From Catonia carolina (Eukaryota > Arthropoda > Insecta > Hemiptera > Achilidae), in NCBI GenBank assembly GCA_035578175.1, contig JAQMRL010000006.1, positions 31,008,893 through 31,072,892 of the forward strand: a stretch of DNA of 64,000 nucleotides, in the 5' to 3' direction. The notes under the pieces are model-generated. The model was not told where the DNA came from and searched no databases. It saw only the letters and a program-made list of their open reading frames with translations. The translations under genes were made by a program, and so were the position numbers. Position 1 is the first letter of the stretch. The number at the start of each line of letters is the position of its first letter. Positions 1-13,085 of the stretch are shown in pieces.

Positions 1-975
1 TCTTAAAATTCTCGAAAAGATTAGTAATATTACATATAATAAACTATATTGTCAATATATATTTAATACAACAGCTCGTTAAAAAATAGCATTATATCAG
101 AACTAAAATTTAAATTCGTTAACAGAAACAAATTGAAATCGTAAATTAACTGATTTGAAAAATAATTTAAAGTAAATTAAAATTTTTTGGATTGGCCTTG
201 CTATGAAAATATTTGTAATATTAAATTAAACACAATTACTTTGAGTATACTGAATAAATAAATGAATAAATCGAGTCCATACCGATTCAGCCAGTACTGA
301 AATAGAACGAAGCAAAATTGAATTACCAAAATCACAAAGTAACGTAAATCAATAGAATACTTAATTTATTTTCAAGTAATTTAGAAAATCAATTTTTGAA
401 AATTCAGACTATTTCTTTGTATACAACGAAATAAATTGAAAATGTTATAAATTGGAAAAGGAAACTGAATTAGCCAATTGTTGATTGTTAAATACAAAAA
501 TACATTCATTTTGTGTTTATGTTGTAATGCGTAGAAATGAAGGATATTGTATTGTAGTGTTTTGGACTTCATCCGTTGTGTTAATAAATGTTTCTGAATA
601 AATTTAAAGGAAGGGGTGTTGTTTTTTATTATATTTTGGATAACGCCTTTTGCTTTTGATTTATACCAAGATGAAAATGGTTGAAAATAATTAAATTATT
701 CATAAAAGTCCTGTTTTCAGTAACGTTTTATTATATACTTTCACCTCATCTTTCCCTTGCTTTCTCATTCTATTACTTTCTTCTTGTGCCCTGACTGGTT
801 TCCTTTTACATCACCTACTGTAGGAGCTTTTGTTCAACATTTTTTTTTATTTATCACCTCCAGTTCGTTTTATATTTGAAATATTTAAAAAAAAAATTAA
901 AAAAACATTCAACAAAAGTACAATAAATCAACGGGCTTAAGTATGAAATTTCTGGACTACTAATCTGTAAGTATA
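1..975. other. AT-rich non-coding stretch
   Basis: No conserved coding segment, RNA gene or recognisable repeat was seen on either strand. Short ORFs here are low-complexity and lack any family motif. Confidence 0.5.
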
Positions 976-1360
976 CCTCATAAAGGACAGCAGGAGTGTT
1001 AAATATTTGCACTCGATCTTGTAGTACCGGGGCTAAAAAAATAGTTCTGTTTCTTATCACATGGTCAGCCAGTGACTGAATCATTTTAGAACAGAAGAAG
1101 GAAAGGTGTAAAAGACACTAGTCAGAGTTATCACCTCTAAAAGTAATGAATTTCATTATACAGCCAGACCCTGTGGTAAATAAAGTGAAGGTGTCATTTG
1201 CAGAGTGAAAAATATGTGCTTTTCAGAGTATCTGGCAGGCTGATAAGCGTACTTTTTCACTCCGTGAGGAAGGCAACTGTATACCACCTCACTTCTCGTT
1301 TTACCTAGTAAAACCTCTACAGGTTCAACCAGCCTTTCGGTTGATGACCTAAACAACATA
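976..1360 (+). repeat. Retroposed repeat family N, copy a
   Basis: This is the most diverged of six copies of one dispersed repeat in the window (others at 17674, 22838, 39158, 58424 and 61667). It shares the block around CAGCCAGACCCTGTGG, then GCTGATAAGCGTAC, then the end GACCTAAACAAC. Full copies are about 395 bp, start at CTGCCCATAAC and carry 9-11 bp target duplications. In this copy the internal reading frame that is open in other copies is closed by a TGA near 1207. No Pol III A or B box is obvious, so it is a SINE-like or non-autonomous LINE-like unit of unknown origin. Confidence 0.7.
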
Positions 1361-2460
1361 TAATTATTATGATATTCCACTTTTAATGTTTCTAAAATCT
1401 CATTATTTCAAAATATCTGTATATATTCTTTTATTTTTTCAATACGAATGTTCTTCGATTATTTAACTTCGGATTTCGGTTTGGAATAAATCATAATAAT
1501 TTTATGAACATAAAATTTTTATTAAAATTATCTATTATTTCAATGTATTATTTCATAAATATATGGTATAATTCTGTAAGTAGACTAAATCGATAAATAT
1601 ATTCGTAAACACCACATTTTTCAATTAAAATTTATAAATTTGACTATATATGAACTTTAGAAGTCATAAACCATTTTAATTCACGTGTGGCTTTTGTTTA
1701 TTCAGGTAGTCATTTATTTTAAGTTTATTTGTATGTACAATTTTTACTTACTCGTGAAACATTAACACAATCTGGCGGTGATTTCATTGCGAAAATTCTG
1801 TTAAAACAGTTTTTAATACAAACACGTAATCGTAATTATAAAATAAGTGTATGAGGGTTTAGGAGTATAATAAAGGTTAAATTATATCGGCTATAGCGCG
1901 AAACAAGCTAATGTTCACTGCAGAATGCTGTTCATTTTATGACCACAATTTTCCCTTTCCATCGTTACATCTCTTTCCCTCTTAAAATCTGATACAAATT
2001 GCCTTTGAATATTACTCAGTATGGTACGACCAAGTAAAACCATTGAATAAAATTTAAATGGCGATTAAAATATTCAACACTTCATAACGTACTGAATTAA
2101 ATATAAAACCGTTTTCTTTTTTCCCTTCATAATTCAGTTGTTCACATTACAAAAAGATGAATTGTACGCTCATTAACTTACAAAATAATATTAAAAGATT
2201 TTTTTTATAAAATAACTTTATTAAACGCTATAAATTACAGCTCTGTATGTGATTGTAAATAAAAATTTCATTACAATAGTAGTTTGACAAACCAGCAATT
2301 TGTTCTCAACCAATAATGGAAAATTCGTTGTTATCAGACTGTAGTAGGCCCTACATCCTTTTGAACCTAATCTTAAGCTCTTCTCTCTTGTTTCTTTAGC
2401 AAAGCTTCCAATAACGTCCCATATCTAGGTTCGCACCGAAATATTTCACTTTTTTACGAA
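1361..2460. other. AT-rich stretch, nothing recognised
   Basis: I see no gene, repeat copy or RNA here apart from homopolymer runs. Confidence 0.45.
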
Positions 2461-2965
2461 CATATGAAGTGTTATGGGACAGAAAGATACCAGAGAAGAC
2501 CAAATTAATGATGTATACTTTGTATTATGCACCAGCAGTGCTATATGGAGCGGAAATGTGGAGGATGAATGAGAGGAATTGGAGTAGATTACAGGCAGAG
2601 GAGATGAAGTTCTTTTGAGCAATGAAGGGTAGGATAAGGAGAGATAGAATAAAGAATACCGAGATTAGAGTGGAGCTAAATGTGGAAGTTATGAGGGAGA
2701 GGATGGAGAAGATGAGAATAAGATGGTATGGCCATCTGAAGAGGATGGGGGAGGAAACGTTGCTTAGAAGGATGGAAGAAGGAAGGGTGGACGAACGAGA
2801 TCAAGAGGACGACCAAGAAAAAGATGGAGGGAAGAAATTAAGAGGAGTGTGGAAGGACGGGGATACAACCGGGAACGAATAGAGGAAGAGAAATGATGGA
2901 TGGATAGAAGAAAAATGGAGACGCTTGGTGAACACCCAGACCCGGCGATAGCTGGAACGGGCACT
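2461..2965 (+). pseudogene. Non-LTR retrotransposon 3' fragment (RT C-terminal region)
   Basis: The plus-strand translation gives the C-terminal part of a LINE-type reverse transcriptase ORF. It contains a LYGAEMW stretch, then EEMKFF, then RRDRIKNTEIRVELNV, then IRWYGHLKRM, the order seen downstream of the palm domain in RTE/CR1-like insect elements. A TGA interrupts the frame after EEMKFF (about 2617) and another stop follows near 2880, so it is dead. The 5' end is truncated; the 3' end runs into a short AT-rich tail near 2965. The catalytic FADD region is absent. The exact clade is uncertain. Confidence 0.7.
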
Positions 2966-3929
2966 GGATAATAATATATTATACTTGAGAACGATTCATT
3001 TTTTCAAGATTGATCCATTAAAAGTTCTCCTTGTGCATACTTACCATAAATGAATGTGATTCAGTTGGAGTCATAAAAAATCTCCACCGTTATAGCCAAC
3101 TTTGAATGTCATTTATTTCTCCTGTAAAGCAATTTCGAAGCTCTTCTTGACCTATAGCCATGAGATACGAACACTGCAACAGCAATATTAAAATATTAAA
3201 AAAAAAAAAATTCCAGTGGTATTATCGATATACCATGGTTATCTAGAGACAGTGAAATCGATGAATACCTGACCGTTCAATCAGTTTAAAATTAAATTAA
3301 AAATTTTAGTGAAATGTTTTCAACAATCATGATTTTGCAGTAAATATTTTAAATAATTACGAAGATATAAGGTGATTTAAGTGTCTTTGTATTCTAGTTC
3401 TAATTAATTAGCGTTCAAATAAAATTACCTTTCGACACTAGTATCGGGCGCTTTGCGCTAATAGGTTAAATGAAAATTTATCATATTTGGTTTAGTTCGA
3501 CCAGTGAAGAAATTTTAAATGCAAGTTGTTTTACAGAATAAGTAGGCCTATATTTATCAAGAAATTCATACAGAATTGTTTAAATATGTTCTCAAAACAA
3601 TTGAAGTTCAATTTTTATTTTGGTAAGTACTAATTACAGCTTTATGAATTAATGTTTTTTACGATTTTAGTAGGTATTTTGGTTCAATAAATATAAAATT
3701 TAACAAATTGAAAAATATCTTTTTAGTATTATGTAATATTTTTTTTGGTTAACTGTTTCCTGAAAATCAACTGTAATGTAGGCTTAAAAATTATTATGTA
3801 CCCTTTTATTAAGTAGTATAATTTACATAAAATGTTTCATTAATTAAAAAATTATTTGTTATTCCCGTAAATAAGCGTAAATGACCACGTAAAGTCAATT
3901 TTCTCAATTTCTTTTCTCCTGCCTTCTTT
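2966..3929. other. AT-rich stretch, nothing recognised
   Basis: No supported feature was found. Confidence 0.4.
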
Positions 3930-4330
3930 ATTCTTTTCTATTTTTCCATAATGTTTTCCGATCTCTTCTTTCTGATATTTGCTGAGCAGTTTTCATTTGA
4001 TGTTGATGATGAAGCAGGCTTAGTCTTGATAATGTGAATTTCCTTTCTTCCTTGTTTAAACATAAATCCTAGTTAATTCCATAATGAATAATTTCGTCTT
4101 TTTGTTTTTTTTATAATTCCTATTGTCATTTTGTCAAAAAAATTTTTGTTCAATTTGTTCTTGTTCATTTGAACCATACGTCCAAAGAACCTTATTCGTC
4201 TCTTAGTAATTGTTTCTATATTCTGATGTCTTTACTAATTAAATTATTCGCTTAAAATCATTGTATTTTCCTTTCATGAATCATGGATTTTTCCAAGAAT
4301 ATTTCTTTCTATTAGGAGAAATGTTTATGT
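3930..4330 (-). pseudogene. Degenerate non-LTR RT C-terminal relic
   Basis: On the minus strand one frame reads ETITKRRIRFFGRMVQMNK, the positively charged GH-R-M type motif near the C-terminus of RTE/CR1-like reverse transcriptases. It is flanked by stops and frameshifts. A similar but better preserved minus-strand relic lies at 20030-20812. The assignment rests on one motif of about 30 residues. Confidence 0.45.
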
Positions 4331-4347
4331 TACCCTTTGTATTATTG

Positions 4348-4684
4348 TTATAGTATATCCCACAGAACCGTGCAGAAGATATAAACAGACTACGGGTTGA
4401 ACATCAGTAAAAAGGATGCGTCGTATTCATGTCTCACTTTACCAACGTCTTCAGTCAAAACAACGGCGACAGACCGAATTATTTAGAATACGCCTACTGT
4501 ATGAATTGTTTCTATTGAAACTGTCCTATTTTGCATTTATGTTTCAATTAGTATAATAGAGCAAGTTTCATCTCTTAGGCGAATAACCTTTTTTTGTGAC
4601 TCAAATGAATCGCGCTAAGTTCAATACAATTTTATTACATTTATGTTTTGAAGTGCTGCACGTTTCTGTGGGATAGAGTATAAC
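4348..4684. mobile_element. Small inverted-repeat element (MITE-like)
   Basis: Inverted termini pair GTTATA-x-TATCCCACAGAAC-CGTGCAG at the left (about 4348-4375) with CTGCACG-TTTCTGTGGGATA-x-TATAAC at the right (about 4658-4684). The interior of about 280 bp has no coding potential. It sits inside a unit of a roughly 193-bp tandem repeat whose neighbouring unit (near 4865-4890) lacks the insertion and so shows the empty site. The short TIRs and size suggest a Tc1/mariner-like MITE; the superfamily is inferred. Confidence 0.55.
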
Positions 4685-5015
4685 TTTCAATACGTACAAA
4701 ATTGTTGGTTTTTTAAACTGTTAGATAGTGCCAAAGGTTTTTGGGAAAGGTAATACTTTTTTTGTAATAGCTATTTTTTGTTAGGTTTTATTTTTTTGTA
4801 ATGTTGAAAAAATGTTGCAGAATGTTTCTTTCTAGTACCTATTAAAATTTTTCATGTTATCCTTTGTATTAAAAATGACTTTCATTCCGTTCAAAATTGT
4901 TGGGTTTTTAAAATGTTAAATAATGCCCAAGTTTATTGTTAATGATACTGTTTTTTATAAAAGAAGTTTTTCGTTAGATTTTCTATTTTTGCCACGTTGA
5001 AAAATTGAAGAATGT
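4684..5015. repeat. Diverged tandem repeat, period about 193 bp
   Basis: The block CAAAATTGTTGG, then TTTTTAAA, then TGTTA, then ATAATGCC-like sequence occurs at about 4698 and again at about 4891. The flanking CTTTCTAG/CTTTGTATT segments recur too. A third partial unit lies left of the element at 4348 (near 4300-4345). Confidence 0.5.
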
Positions 5016-5822
5016 AACGTTGAATGATCTCTCCAAAATATGTAAACCTATTTACGAATTATTTGCTTTGTGTTACAAAGATATACTATGTAATATAAAA
5101 TGTAGAAGCATTTTTATAATAATATTTTCCACTTTAATATATTTTAAAGTATCTGCTGCGATACGTTAATGTATTATAGCATTTAAGTTTTCTTTTTCGC
5201 AAGTTATACTTTAATGTGAAGATTCGTATGAAGGAATTTCAAAAGAAGGAAGTTTTCTACTAAGGAGAGTTAGTTACTTCAATTTTCCAAAAGTAGATCA
5301 GAAAGTTTTTACTCCGGATAAAAACTTTCAGAGATGCAACCAATTTGAGGAAGAATCTTCTGTGAGGAAATATTATTTTCTTATTGAACTCTTCACCTTT
5401 CATGCCTGAATTTCCTCATCTGATAAAAGTATTAGACTCATTTTAAGTAACTTAATAAGGTATATAATTTTAAAAGGAAGTAATTCATTTTTAAGTAATG
5501 TCTTTTTATTTTAATAACTTATTTAATTAAGGTAACACTAATATTATTACCACTTCTAAAGTTACTGGTAATAAATAAAATGTTAATTAACTACTTAAAA
5601 TACTTGGTTCAATTTCCAGATCAAATAAGGCTTTCTTTCTTTACTTGTTTTCGTCTCTTATCTTTATCCTCTGCATTAACGTTAGCATAGAAAGCAGTCG
5701 TAATTAAAAAACTATCGTTAATTAAGAACGTTTGAGGAGAAAATACACATCTGGAAGGACACATTTCAAAACTTACTTAACTATAGAGAAACATCAAGTT
5801 TTAGGTTTTGATTTATTTTAAT
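5016..5822. other. AT-rich stretch, nothing recognised
   Basis: No supported feature was found. Confidence 0.4.
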
Positions 5823-6737
5823 TTAAGGGAGGAGTCAACCCATTCTAGGCAAAAATAAAAAAAGAATTTTTTTTTGCGTTATTTTGGTACTCAGATGTGC
5901 TGATTTCATACATGTAACTAGTTTTTAAATATACCGAGTAGAAAGTAATGAAAAAGTATTTTTTATTAACGTATGTAATAAAAAAAGTAAATTATTTGAT
6001 GGAAAACTATAGTTTTTCATATTCGAATAATTCCATTTAGAAATGAAATAAATGGCTGATTCGTTTTGCGTCCAGAAGTTTGAAATGCGCGCTTTTATTC
6101 AATTAGTTATAATAAAAATCATGGTAGCACAGCATAAACAGGAAAGGGGGGGAATCAGCTGGTGTTGCGTTTGTTGATTTTGTTGAGGTTAGCGGTGTTT
6201 TATTTTCATATTATTAGCGGTGATACATTTGATATAACTGTATCTTTAAAATTAAGAAATGCTATAACTTAACTTGTATAAATGATAACTCAATGATATT
6301 TTTTTGCAAAATGTTCAGATTTTATTGCTCTATGATCTGCAGATAGGATAATTTGAAATATGGTGCAGAAGTAATTTTTAAAAAATCAAAACTGAAAAGG
6401 GTGAAAATTATTCATGATCAAAAACTTTTTATGATTTTCTCTACCTAGTACAAAAAATTACCCTGAGTATTAATATCTACAGATCGTAGACCAGGCTTTT
6501 TATTTTAATTTAAGACCATAACCAATAACCTAGGCATGTAGTTTTCAAAATACAATGTTTCTAGCGAAACACTGTTTTTTGCATCCACCCTTTAAGGGTT
6601 GAAAATTATTATTTTTTTATATGCTGGTATTTGGAGGTTTATTTACCGTAAAATAGTTGTTAATTAAACTTAAAATTATCTGAATACCTGTAAATTACAA
6701 CAAAAATTATTTTTGGGTTGACTCCCTCCTTTAGGTT
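5823..6737. mobile_element. Possible TIR element (about 0.9 kb, non-coding)
   Basis: Short inverted termini are visible: GGGAGGAGTCAACCC at the left edge (about 5827) and GGGTTGACTCCCTCC at the right edge (about 6716-6730). The interior is AT-rich, with no transposase remnant. The flanks include TTAA-like sequence on the left, but no exact target duplication is convincing. It could be a MITE or chance inverted repeats. Confidence 0.35.
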
Positions 6738-8639
6738 CAGTGCCAGTTCAATTAATCGCTTCAGTTTATAAAATAAATCAATAGTCTTATCAAATATTAA
6801 AGAAGTTGGCTATTTCACGGTGATAAAATTCGTGTTCAATGACAATCTGTACGTTTTTGAAAAATTGCTGGAGATATGTAGTATTAGTTTCGGTTTTTCG
6901 GTTGACCTTCTATCAGTTTGTTTCACATTCGCAACCATTTCAAAAGTAAAAAAAAATATTTCAATAACAGTGCAATAATGCGTTAGTAGCGTAAACCACT
7001 GCATTCATTAAAATTGATAAAAGGTTTTGAAAAGCTGGATTAAATGACAAAACACCCATAACCAAAGTTCACAATTCATAAAATCGTTCACGGACTAACA
7101 TAAAATCTATCTTTATTCCAATTGAAACGGGCTGGGTTTTTTTTTTAGAAAGAGGATGGGATCAGTTTAATTAAAAAGAGAGACCTCTGTAAATACTCTT
7201 AAGCTCGTGAGTGAGTACATTTGATGAACATTCAAAATAGTGGTAGTGATTTTCCATTGTAAATTTATCAGAATAAACAGGGAAAAAGTTTCGTTTGTTT
7301 GGATGTTAAAAATGTAGTATGTTTCAAAACTGTAGCACACAATGTTTCCAGCCATTTCCGGTGATTTTACTGCAATATTAAACCATCCATTTTGAACTAA
7401 GTGTTATAAAACTATAGCGTTTTAATAACTTCTAAGCTACTAACCACTCGATTTACTGGTTTTATTGTTTGTCGTATTCTTTGTTTCATTGAATTTTTAG
7501 CATCATTAGAAAAATACTGAATAACAAACTCGTAAGTATTAATTTGTATCCATAAAAGAAACTTTATTTAAATAGATGCAAATGCTTCTGTTGTTTTAAT
7601 ACTTTAATTTTAATTAAACCATTTTTTGATCGAAATGTTGCAGACAGCTATTATTTATCCCCTGTACTTCACCAGTAATTACTGTCAGTCTATAACTTGA
7701 TACGAGATTTTTTCAAAAACAAAACTTTTGTTGAATTATACATTATCTTATTAAGCGTGTGTTTTTCGAAATAATTTTATAGAACTTTAGTTTTATAAAA
7801 ATATGTCATTTCCGACAAGTTTTAGTTACTTAAAAAATTATAAATGTTTTCTGAACTGGTTTTACCATCAGCATATTGCTCCTCTCTGCTGAAGCCATCA
7901 ATTTATAGACAGACAGTATACACTGCGCACAGCTCTTAAAAGTCCTTACATAATGGAATGATTCAACAAACGTATTAGCGATTTAAATCAAAATTATAAA
8001 AGAATAACAACCCACTAATCTGCGATCTTAATACACCAAATTTACAAGGCAACTTCAATTGTCGGCTCCTCAGAAGGTGAAGCAAAGAGGTTTTTTTATC
8101 CTTCTGATCGAGCTAATTTTTCTTGTCTTGTTTTCAAACGTTTAGAGAATTGTATATTTTGAAAATTAGTATTTATGAACAAATACTGTACCACCATCAC
8201 TTATAAGGGTTGGCAAATTATTTATTATGGATTTAAAACAATAAATGATAAATATAACAAATATATTGGGCGCCAGCTCTATCACTAGAGCATGAGAAAA
8301 ACAAATAAATAAAATTATATTTCTTTGCTTTAAACTTAATTATAATACTTAATATTCCCTTGCTTTAGTATTTAATGAATACTAAACTTGCATAACTAAA
8401 TCATAAACTTGTGTACTAAGAAAATTATCCTTGACCTATTTAAAATATTTTTTTCTTTTGTATAACTGTAAATCTACGATCTGCTCTCATTAGAACAATG
8501 AGTAGATATGTTGTAAGTATAAGTCATGACTAAGTAATACCCCTTGGTATTACTCTATAAAATTTTCCATTTTCTTGTATTGTTCTTGCTAGGAATGTAG
8601 AATAAATTACACAATCACATATTAAAATAAATCTGTAGG
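6738..8639. other. AT-rich stretch, nothing recognised
   Basis: About 1.9 kb with no gene or repeat I can name on either strand. Confidence 0.4.
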
Positions 8640-9520
8640 GTGTTCTCTGTAATGTCTTCTGTGTGTTTCACTGTTGTCTAGGAGATTTATGGCTTCTGGA
8701 TTCTGACGATTTCAGAAAGTCTGAAAGTCTTGTTTGGTAACTGGTGCAAAATTTCTGTATTGCTTCGTGTACTTTGGGAGTGTCCGTGTCTCTGTGTAAA
8801 ATAGTGTTGGATATGTACAAAGGCGAGTCCATGATGTTTTAAAGTATTTTTGACTGAAACCGTTGAATTATTTCAATGTTACTGTGACTTGCTGTGCCCC
8901 CGAGTTGTATCCCATATATCCACTCAGGTTAAAGTACAGTTTTATAAAGTAGCAATTAGTTTTGTACCGATAATTTGGATTTTCCGTTAAGCATCCAATA
9001 CAGCTGTTGGTATTTAAGATTTAACTGTTTTCGTTTGTTCCATTTTATGTGAGTCCTCCATGTTAGACGCTTGTCCAGATGGAGGCCAAGATATTTTGCC
9101 GTATCGGATTGTGGAATTTGTATGTTGTTAAAAAACACAGGTGAACATGTTTCCTGTTTTAGTGTAAATGTGACGTACAGACTCTTTTGTTAATTTGTTT
9201 TAACACGCCACTTTTTTACCAATTTTCTACGCTGTCTAAGTGTTGCTGCAAGTGTTGTGATGCAATTTGTGCATCTTCGTGTATTGCCTGAATGGCTGTG
9301 TCGTCGGCAAATGTTGCCACTGTAGTGTTGTCATTTTTGGGAAGATCAGAAGTGTAAATGGTGTACAAAACAGGAGACAGCACGCTTCCTTGAGGAACAC
9401 CAGCTTCAATTAATTTTAAACATGATTGTTCGTCTTTATACTTCACTGTAAAGTATCGGTTCTCCAAATAAGATGCAATTTTGGGCGTAATCTCTGAAGC
9501 AATACTTGTTCAAACACTAT
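8640..9520 (-). pseudogene. Jockey-clade reverse transcriptase fragment, degraded
   Basis: Read on the minus strand from about 9490 downward, the translation shows GVPQGSVLSPVLYTIYTSDL and then TVATFADDTAI, RT motifs of the Jockey clade with the catalytic FADD. It continues with PQSDTAKYLGLHLDKRLTWR and TH-WNKRKQLNLKYQQLYWML. Below 8950 the C-terminal region continues through several stops and frameshifts (W-x-YG region, RDT-TP region). The endonuclease and RT finger domains are missing, so this is a 5'-truncated dead copy. It is closely related to the copy at 14607 and the element at 48221. Confidence 0.8.
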
Positions 9521-11303
9521 TTAAAATATAGCCAACCTTTCTTCTGCCGTGACTTTAAGACATAAAGAAAACTTAACAAACCTTAATAAATATACGAATA
9601 AATTTACCTGCAATTAAATATGTTATCATTTTCTTCTTCTTCTTCTTCTTCTCATTCTCCTAGTCAAATACTGCTTTCAAACACTGTACTGTTTTTCAAA
9701 CACTGCTTTTTTTTACTAACTCTTTCACTCTTAAGTCCCAAGGGAACCGATTTGGGTCTCCTATATCCGAAATCAGTAAACACCTTTGGCCGACAAACCT
9801 CCATTTCCTACCAACTTTGTTCAACCAACCTGGAGGGCCAAAAGGAAGGAGAGTCATCCCAATGATTGGCTGTAACTTAGTACCCTAGGTGGAAGAAAGG
9901 CCCAAAATCACACTTTCTCCCCGCACCTCACTTTCTCATAGCTTTCTCACTCCGACTAAAGTGCATTCATACAGGACGGTTATTGCACATATGGTTAATG
10001 AATAAATAGTTTCTATGATTTTATAGATCAATTTAAACTGCCACCGCAAAAAATAATTGTGTTTTTGGAGTCATGGCCTTCCACCTTGAAACCACAGAAT
10101 TAATAATTAAATAAAGTAAATGATAGGTTCCTTGATGCGGCTATAATATTCAATAAATTTCCTAATCTCATGCTCATCAAAAATTAAAATTTCATACAAT
10201 ATTAAATGAAAGATACCAGTGTTAAAATGAAAAATTGTGAAGTTAAGTGACTAAACTACTACGCTGTAGGTCATCACGTACAAACATTTTACGGCTCCTT
10301 TCAGCTGAGGTAAGCAATTTGAAGCACGTAATTCCTACGTTTCATATCGATTGTATACTGCCTACTGAATTAATTTCTACCTACTACAGAATTTTCCAGT
10401 CAATTCTGAAAGAACATGTTTTTATTTAGTTATCAAAAAGAGATACCTGTTTTTACGATCGGTTTCTTTCCCAGTTGATAATTACTTAGTATGTGTTTGA
10501 AATATTGGATGAAAATAATTTACTAGCCTTTTACAGAATCCTTCTTTATTAAAATAAATATTTTTTATTGAAATTTATTTAGAGTAGTTGTTTTGTCATT
10601 TTCAGCTCGTTTATTTGTTTTTCCGTATATCTATTAGCTTAAGGGTACCTGGAATTTCTATCTCCATAATGTTAATGTAAGGAACATTTTCTCACAAACT
10701 ATTGCAGATATCCTGTCCACGTTTTCTGTGGTTACTTTTCAGGGTATTCTACACCCGCAGAATTAGTAGCATCTTTATATATTGTTACGAAGGTAAAAAA
10801 TGTTTTTTTTTAATTTACCACTTTTGAAGATCATAATTTTTGCCTATTTAAGTGGAACTTAAATATTCAATAACAATTATTATACTGTAATATAAATTAA
10901 CTCAGTACATTGCAATTATGGTATAAAGGGCTGTGTAAAAATGTCTTTAATTTCGTTCACAGTTGCTGAGAAAATGTTTCTTATGTGTCAAAAATTGCTA
11001 TTTACGGGTAATAAGAAGAAACTAAAATAAAACACATTATAAATACTGCAAAGTAGTTACCCCTAATACATTCCAGGATCATAATCTGGAAATCCATCAA
11101 CTGTTAGTTACATTCACAGCTGGTCTAATGCGAACGTAATGTTTTAAACAAAAAAAATTAGGAATTTTTTCGTTTGACATTCAAAATAATAGATGTGTTT
11201 ATGCAAAATGGTAACGTTTAGAAAATAACGTAAGGGTTCAACACATTTTTAATGAATTTTTTGGGGAATATAAACTACAAAAAACCTAACACATTATACA
11301 TTA
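9521..11303. other. Intergenic stretch with a TTC run and a relatively GC-rich block
   Basis: There is a short (TTC)n run near 9631-9652. A block at about 9730-9960 has higher GC than its surroundings and may be part of an old retroelement untranslated region, but no protein motif supports this. The rest is AT-rich without recognised features. Confidence 0.35.
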
Positions 11304-11654
11304 AACCCACCGGGTTGGTCTAGAGGTAAAGTCGTTGCCAAAATCAGCTGTTTAACAGCTGATTTTCGGAGACGAAGGTTCCTGGTTAAACTCCTAGAAA
11401 AGGTTTAGAAAACTTTTATACGGGAATTCCTAGAAAACTTTTATACGGATTTGAATACTAGACAGTAGGTACCGGTGTACTTTGATGGTTGGGGTTTAAT
11501 TAACCATACTCTCTCAGGAATGGTCGGCCTTGATCTGTACAAGACTACACCTCATTTACACGTCATACACATCAACCTCATCTCATTGGGTCATGGGGTT
11601 GCTTATTGTTCTAAATTGAACAGATTGCAACGTACACAAATTAGAAAAAAAAAA
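11304..11654 (+). repeat. tRNA-derived SINE (SINE-1), copy a
   Basis: The head has an A-box match TGGTCTAGAGG and a B-box-like GGTTAAACTCC, as in tRNA-derived SINEs. The body is shared with the copies at 18978, 19292 and 32036 and ends in GCAACGTACACAAATTAG plus an A-run. The 3' half contains the block GGGTCATGGGGTTGCTTATT, also seen in the other copies. It does not fold as an intact tRNA. Confidence 0.75.
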
Positions 11655-12569
11655 CATTTGACATCATTGGATGCAGAAAACTCTGATTTTAATAATGTGC
11701 AAAAAACCGGATATGTGAATTTTTTTTAATTGTCTCCGTTCCGGGTACCCTTAAGGCCAACTAATTAACTCAAACAAGATTCCTGACTATCTCTTTGATT
11801 TTTACAAATTTCCGGTTTGAGATATTTTTATCAGAGTACGTAGAACACTTGAATATCCGCACTGGCTAGATATAATCATATTGTAAAACTTAAGCTAAAG
11901 TCCTTTTGGAATCTGGGTTTAATAAATAAAGTGACAATATCTAAAAAAGAAGATTTTTTGAGAATTCTCGAAAAAGACCGAGATTTAAAAGGTGTTAATG
12001 TAAATATTAATAGTTAATATAAAGTAATAAATAGGGTTTCTAAGCAATAGAAACATAACGCACAAATGGTTATGTATAGTATAGATCAGCTTATTGTTGA
12101 ACGGCTACCTGAAGAAGTCGGTTTTTTTTTGGGGGGGTTTAAAGAAGACGGTTATCTATTTAGATAATTGGAAATTGTTATAAACATTCTACTCAATTAT
12201 AATGAGTTGTTTATGTTTTGTAAAAACTTGTATTTTTATTATTATACCGAAAATCTCTGTCCTTCTCAGGACTTACATAGATTTACCTAAGCGCAGCCGA
12301 GTTATTAGGTCTGAGTTTAATCTATGATCTGCCATTGAAGAGTTTTGATCTATCAGTGAGTGAGTTATACTTTGTACTATTACGCCTGCAAAGAGATCCA
12401 GCATACTATATTGTAAACACGTACAATCGTTGTTAATTTTGCAAGTAGGACTTAGTTGAAGTAAGTGAAAAGTAATCTTGTAATTTCTTAAGTTTACGTA
12501 ATCAATTTTATTGTAATTAATTTTTTGTTTATTATAAGTAATGATTGTTTTACTTTGATACTTAATGAT
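11655..12569. other. AT-rich stretch, nothing recognised
   Basis: No supported feature was found. Confidence 0.4.
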
Positions 12570-13085
12570 TATACTTATGTGTCTAAGGTGATAGAGATGG
12601 CTCGTTCAGCATTTTTAAAATGAAAAACCTTTTAATAATTAAATCCTCGAGCCTTGACGTGGGATTATGGATGGTTCGATGTTATATTTTCTCTACAGTG
12701 TTATATGATGCGAAAGCGTTAAAGGAGATAAATATCAGGAGAATAGATGCGTTGGAGCTTTGGTTGCACAGGCGCTTGCTAAAAATACCCTGGATAGATG
12801 AAGTACACAACGAGACAGTCTTGCGGAGAATGGGAACAGAAAAGTAGATTGTTTACATCATACAAAAAAGAAAAATGGAATATCTAGGTCATATTATGCG
12901 TAGACCAAAATATGCAATGCTTCGCTTGATAATCAAGGCAAGATTCAGGGGAAGAGAGATGTAGGAAGAAGAACAATATCAGGGTTAAAGAATCATCGCG
13001 ACTGATTTGGTTGTACCTCAGCGCAGCTGTTCAGAGCTTCGGTGTCCAAAGTCCGAATAGTCATCATGATTGTCAACCTCCGGTC
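12570..13085 (+). pseudogene. Non-LTR RT C-terminal fragment (RTE-like)
   Basis: The plus-strand translation reads IEMARSAFLKMKNLL, then W-V-CYIFSTVLYDA, then RRIDALELWLHRRLLKIPW and ETVLRRMG. After a stop at about 12845 it continues with RKMEYLGHIMRR. This order is typical of the region after the palm domain in RTE-like elements. The frame then degrades through repeated stops. There is no upstream endonuclease or RT core, so it is a 5'-truncated dead copy. Confidence 0.7.

Noticed and set aside
4685..5015. CRISPR-like array
   Set aside because: The units are long (about 193 bp), diverged and eukaryotic in context; there are no short repeats with unique spacers anywhere in the window.
9620..9865. 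Serine-rich ORF starting in the TTC run as a gene
   Set aside because: The N-terminus is a microsatellite translation and the remainder shows no family feature.
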